A stretch of DNA of 64,000 nt, from contig JARHVA010000316.1 of the NCBI GenBank assembly GCA_037957365.1, positions 5,502,501 to 5,566,500 on the forward strand. Direction: 5' to 3'. This DNA comes from Torreya grandis (lineage: Eukaryota; Streptophyta; Pinopsida; Cupressales; Taxaceae). The translations under genes and the position numbers were made by a program. The first letter of the stretch is position 1, and each line of letters begins with the position of its first letter. The notes beneath the pieces were generated by a model. The model ran no database searches. It was given only the letters and a program-made list of their open reading frames with translations, and was not told the origin of the DNA. This document shows, one piece after another, positions 58,993 to 64,000 of this stretch.

Positions 58993-59164
58993 ACCTCTCT
59001 CTTTGTATCTATCATCTAGAGTTAATGATGAATATCATTTATGTACATTGCTTTTTGGTAATCTTTGTAAATTTTGTGTGCTCAAATGAGCCATTACCAA
59101 AAGAGCTATTATGTAATCAACAAATAATGTTTATAATTTTCTACATTATACATAAAAAAGGGCT

Positions 59165-59545
59165 TCACATTACTATATAAGAAATGAAGGAACTTGAAGG
59201 ATAAGTATTGCCCATTTTTTAAAGAAAACTAGATACATATAATATGTACTCATTGATGAAATGACTTTCATTGGGTAAAATATGCTCATCGATATATATA
59301 GTCAATTGCATGAGACTTTCCCTCAATATAACAAAGATTTAAATGATTTCTCGATTATAATTGTTAAAGACCTAAGACATTTTCTGTCATAAATGACATA
59401 CATTGATATATGCGGGGATATCATTTGGTCACACACTTGAAGAAATAGTTGACACTATTGTAATATTACACACAATTTTCATCAGTAAGGAAGGACAAAA
59501 AATCAAGTACTATTCAATAAATCATTAAAAAAATCATAAATGTAA
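59165..59545. repeat. dispersed repeat, copy 1 (relative at 63645-64000)
   Basis: Shares ordered words with 63645-64000: TCATTGATGAAATGA, GG.ATATCATTTGG-like, TTGACACTAT.GTAA.ATTACAC, ACACAATTTT and the tail AT.A.AAATG. Confidence 0.65.
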
Positions 59546-62267
59546 ACCCGACAAGAGGATACTAAAATATGCTTATGTTGAGAATAACTGCATTCAAGCC
59601 TCTATAAGAATGTAAAAATATTTTAATACCTCGATATATTTGTATAAAATTAAAAAACTAAAAACAATACATAACAACAAAATGTCAAAACCAGTAAAAA
59701 ATCCAATTCTAATATGTAAATCAAAACAAATGAATCAACAAGACACCCAACTACAATGACACTCAATTTAAGAGATAACAGGATATTTTAGGTGATACCA
59801 TATGCTAAGGGACCATATTTTACACCGACCATGTATTCATCATAGGGATTGGATTTATATTGATTACATCAGTCATTGCAAAGGGACTCATATTTTACAA
59901 GATATGGACACCTTTGATTTGTCATATTTTATTGTTATGAGCGAATGAAGATGTCATAAAAAGTGATTTAATTGAAACATAACTCGATCGATGTAGAGTT
60001 GAAATAAATGTTTCAATGTTGCTTACATGTAGAAAAGACATAAAATTCCTAGAGATTATGTTGTGACTTATATTCATCCAGAGATCTAACATATTCATAC
60101 TTAAAAATAGTAATTTATATCCATTTTAGTGTTACTTGCATCACAAAGATAACAACTAGTTTAATAAGAACATACGCACACATACGGACAGTCATATATA
60201 AGATTTTGATGGAATTGTTTAATATGAATTCAAAAGGCTTTAAAAAAATATAATATATGTCCTTAGATTTTTAAGAATTAAATTTTTTTTAATTAAATAA
60301 AAATAATTATATATATAAAATTTTAAATAGGTTAAAAGTTATATGAATGAACAAGTAATAATATTTTAACTATTTTTACGTAATTTTTTTAAAGATATAT
60401 AAATACTGGAGTAAGAAATTCATTAATAAAAATAGATTTTATAAACTAGAACAATTATATATTTTAAAAAGAATTATTCTGCAAAGAAATTTAATGATTA
60501 ATATAAAATATATAAATAAACAATTTAAACATTTAAGACATTAAACATATAAAATATATCTTTTATATTAATTTAATTATCATAAATTTTTTTGTTATAT
60601 ATGTATATGTATATATAAATTTTATTATTAGAACGATTCACATTACATTAACAAAAAATATAATTATAGAAGGTTACAATGTAAAGTAGTCTAACATATT
60701 ATGGCTCAATTTTTTTGTCAAAGGATAAATTCGGTTTCAATAGCAGAATTTTATGTATACATTGTCACTCTACCAGGAGGAGGCAAAGGATCGTGTTTGG
60801 GAAGTATCGACCAAGCAAGAGGTTATACTTCTAGAATCTTCAAAGCATTCTAACTATTGAAGGGGGTCATCATGAATAATAATAGACCAATGATTAGTTG
60901 GTTGTACATGAATAATAATATTTAATGGAGATCGTTGTAAAAAACCAACATCAATCTTATCATGAGAGATCCAAAAAACCTCTAAAAAAAAGAGAAAATG
61001 GTACTTGCTTCTAAACTTCCACCACCTATATATAAATTTTGATAAAATATATTAAATTCAATTATTATTAACAATACCTTCCTATTTATATATAATTTTT
61101 TTTAATAAAATATATAAATTTTAATTAACATTAATATAATTTAATATAAATATCAATTTTATACTTCTCTATCAAAATTTTCAAACTATTTTCTATATTA
61201 TTAAAAATGTACTATTATTTTCAACTTTTTAATTAATTATTTATTTATAACTTATTACTAATAAACATATTTCAGACACATTTAATTTTATATTTCAGAC
61301 ACACACATATAAATTATAAAATCTTAAAATTGCAAGACTATACATTTTATTTTTTAAAATCTTATTTAAATTTATTTTAAAATTACAAAATATAAGAAAT
61401 GTTATAATTATACAACACTTGTAGTTTAGCGTGTTAATCATTTGTTATTTTGTGTACTTTGATGTGAGAAGTCTTCAATATAACATTAGTTGAGCAAAAT
61501 TTCAGGTTTTTGTGAGTATACTTCTTAACAAAAATAATCTCTACATTATGTGGTCACGTAAATGCTTTATAAAAGAAAATCATTTCATTTCTTAAAAAAA
61601 AATTAAAAATAATTTTCAAACAATTTTATATGATGGAACATTTTTGTACAACAAAATATTCTTTAAACAATTAAGGGCAGTGCTTAGGTGAGTTGTTGCT
61701 CACGCAATTGATGTCACATATTCTAAATTAATGATTACCGTTCAGCTGAGTCACATCTATTACTATCAAAGATCCTTATAACTTTGTGATCAATCTCTCT
61801 GTAAGTCTTTGGCATGATCCATCTTCTAATTTTTCTATAATAATAGATTGCATTTAAAAATTATATTATACTTAAAACGGTGGAGGATCTGCCACCTTAT
61901 AAGTTTGTATATCTTAATTGTTGTTCAACCATGCTCACTTGAGCCATCATAGTCATTATCAGATAAGGTATCATACAAATTACTATCAATTAATCAGCCC
62001 GCCGAAAAAACTATAATATAAATCTTCGTCATCGATATTTCCATTATTTTACATGTGCATTGGAACATTTATAATTTGTATTTTTGTTATTTACTTCACG
62101 ATAATTATACATTATTTCATGGAAACCGTTGACGATATCAGATCTTAGAAAGGGATTCATATCTCATTAAACAAGGAGTCACGATGAACTCGTTATAAGT
62201 GAGTCGTCACAAATTAAGGTCTGAAATTTCAATGTAGACCCGTAAGCAGGCCCTGAATTCTAATAGA
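59546..62267. other. AT-rich stretch, no gene seen
   Basis: Mostly A/T with no domain. At about 60775-60860 a short less AT-rich segment (EEAKDRVWEVSTKQEVILLE in one plus frame, stop after 28 codons) is not recognised. The segment at 61448-61505 resembles 24620-24670. Confidence 0.5.
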
Positions 62268-62268
62268 C

Positions 62269-62295
62269 TAGCAGTTGTCTAAAAGGTGCAAGTCA
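62269..62295. repeat. 27-bp motif shared with position 16208
   Basis: ACTAGCAGTTG plus five bases plus AAGGTGCAAG, as at 16208, with the same spacing and only the five-base centre and the last base different. Confidence 0.4.
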
Positions 62296-63644
62296 CATTT
62301 GAATGGATGTAATTTTTTTAATTTTTAGTAAACTAGGTTTGGTTTTGTAAAAGAAAGAATGTGAATTGATAGTTATATTTTATTTTAAATTTATTATTAT
62401 TGATTTTATTGCATTTTTTTTAGTATATGATGTAGTATAAAATAATAATATAATATTTTTGATGGAATTGGTAAAATGAGGTTGTACATTTATTCATAAA
62501 AGATGTAATTTTATTTTTTGGTTATTCAAGGTTTTCCAAAGTCAAAGATTGGAAATTTATAATCATTCTTCACTTGAAACATATGACTATCGACTTCGTA
62601 TTATATTTTGTTCAACAGATATTGATTAACAATGAATTATGTGAGGATGAGACATTTTTTTTAATTTGAGCTCAAGTAATGGCAAAGTTAGGGGAAGGGC
62701 AAGGCTATATAAAATATGAAACTGATGAAATATTTCAAGGTGAGTAGACCGATGATGGTTAGGGAAAAAGATAGGGTATTTTAGGGGACAAACTCGAAGA
62801 AACCTAAGTAGATACACAAGCTAAGCTCAGTAACATGTCACACAAGTCAATGTAATTTTGCACCATCCATCAAAATATTTTAGTTACCCAATACACGATT
62901 GAAACAAGGGTCATATCAATGAAAAATAGATGTCAAATATCTAATGTCTCGTCTTAAAATGTAGAGAATACACTATGTCAATTTAGATAAGTGTAAATAT
63001 AGCTAGACAATCTTAACTCTACGACTCTAAAACCAAATATCGATAAATGGAAAATGTTTCTTAAATGAAACAACCATCTTGTATAATCTAATTGACTAGT
63101 GTAGTTTTCCATATGCAAATAGATATGGATACAAATATTTCAAATATTTTTCCATAGTCATTCTCAACAACACTTAATAAAAACCGTTGCATTTGTAATA
63201 GTAGTGCTCATTTATATTTATTTAGTTATTGGAGGAAATGTGAATTTGCTTCCATAACTACCAGCGCTATCAATTTTGGTCAATCTATCAAACCTAGGTT
63301 TGAATCATTTTGGGGTGCTACTCAGTATACATACAATAGCACCATAACTTATCGATTCTCAACATATATTCAGTTATAATTCATATGCAGAGTGCACAAA
63401 TGAACAACTACCAACTGAGTTTCATGAATCAAGATAAAACATTCAACAATATTATGCACCATGCCCAAAAAAAATATAGGATCCACCACTTAGGATGATT
63501 ATAAAAGGAAAAATAAGCACAGGTAAATCTTACTTGATTAGCAACAACAAATGTAACATAAATGGACTTGCAGCGACAACCAATTCTCTCTACTTCTTAC
63601 TCTAAATGGTTTCATAACATTTACCATAAATGCATCAACTACAC
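62296..63644. other. no gene seen
   Basis: No recognisable feature. A minus-strand frame at 62817-62626 has no domain. Confidence 0.5.
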
Positions 63645-64000
63645 ATTAAATCCTTCTTATTCCAATTGATGAAATGAATTCACTTGAACGATAGATTCTA
63701 ACAAGTTTAAAGAAAAAATGAGACACAGTGAATATTTAATCATTGATGAAATGAGCTTTATAGGCTCAAAGATGATGCAAAAATATAAATATTTGATTAT
63801 GTGAGAAATTTTATCAACATAAAATAAAATATTTTTGTTATTACTAAGTTATAAGTGTGAGTGACTTGGGGAAGTTATTTGGCCATACCCTTTGGCAAAC
63901 ACTTGACACTATAGTAACATTACACACAATTTTATATTAACAAAGATGCATGAGAAATCAACTATTATTGAAAAATTTATTAAACAACATCAGAAATGCA
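63645..64000. repeat. dispersed repeat, copy 2, runs off the window
   Basis: Partner of 59165-59545, diverged but collinear, especially at 63880-63940 (CACTTGACACTATAGTAAC, ATTACACACAATTTT). Confidence 0.65.

Noticed and set aside
58692..59015. 107-codon minus-strand frame with YIYIYIY and REREREREI runs
   Set aside because: It is generated by the TC/TA microsatellite at 58943-58992; no domain on either side.

Overview
The window looks like nuclear DNA of a large, AT-rich, repeat-heavy seed-plant genome. A gymnosperm such as a conifer is my best guess. The reasons are old, strongly diverged Copia elements, long decayed repeat arrays, and a TIR-NBS-LRR (TNL) resistance gene whose post-MHD and C-terminal segments resemble conifer TNLs as I remember them. 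The species is inference. I found no intact gene, no tRNA or rRNA and nothing bacterial. Every recognisable coding region is broken by stops, frameshifts or insertions, so this is a graveyard of transposons and host pseudogenes.

Layout, left to right. (1) 1-2083: the 5' end of a minus-strand LTR retrotransposon (gag-like remnant, initiator-tRNA primer site, long LTR). (2) About 2550-9370: some 19 diverged tandem copies of a roughly 367-bp unit. (3) 9.4-17.9 kb: AT-rich non-coding DNA with microsatellites and a cluster of short palindromic motifs. (4) 17991-23086: Copia element A, minus strand, flanked by the target duplication TGGTG and inserted in a pseudogene resembling G-type lectin/EP1-like glycoproteins (23087-23548, with a possible continuation at 17928-17990). 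(5) 25.1-26.04 kb: a pseudogene piece of a SMAX1-like (Clp-N) gene that could splice in frame to an unrelated exon encoding a membrane segment. (6) 26.47-29.93 kb: three tandem copies of a roughly 1.16-kb unit, with a degenerate relative at 31.3-31.75 kb. (7) 32.4-37.4 kb: a decayed Helitron Rep/helicase, with the Rep-bearing 1.96-kb part present twice in tandem. (8) 39607-58231: a minus-strand TNL pseudogene spread over 18.6 kb because it carries two Copia insertions of one family. Element C (51376-56297, target duplication CAATA) lies in an intron. A double element B (40853-50397, target duplication ACAAT) lies inside a leucine-rich-repeat codon. B has three LTRs and two internal regions between a single pair of target duplications. 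(9) 58.2-64 kb: AT-rich DNA with a compound TC/TA microsatellite and a dispersed repeat pair.

The parts are linked by insertion history rather than by pathway: Copia elements broke a lectin-like gene and an immune-receptor gene. The window's main interest is structural: the three-LTR composite element, the Helitron duplication, two old tandem arrays, and a possible chimeric SMAX1-like transcript.
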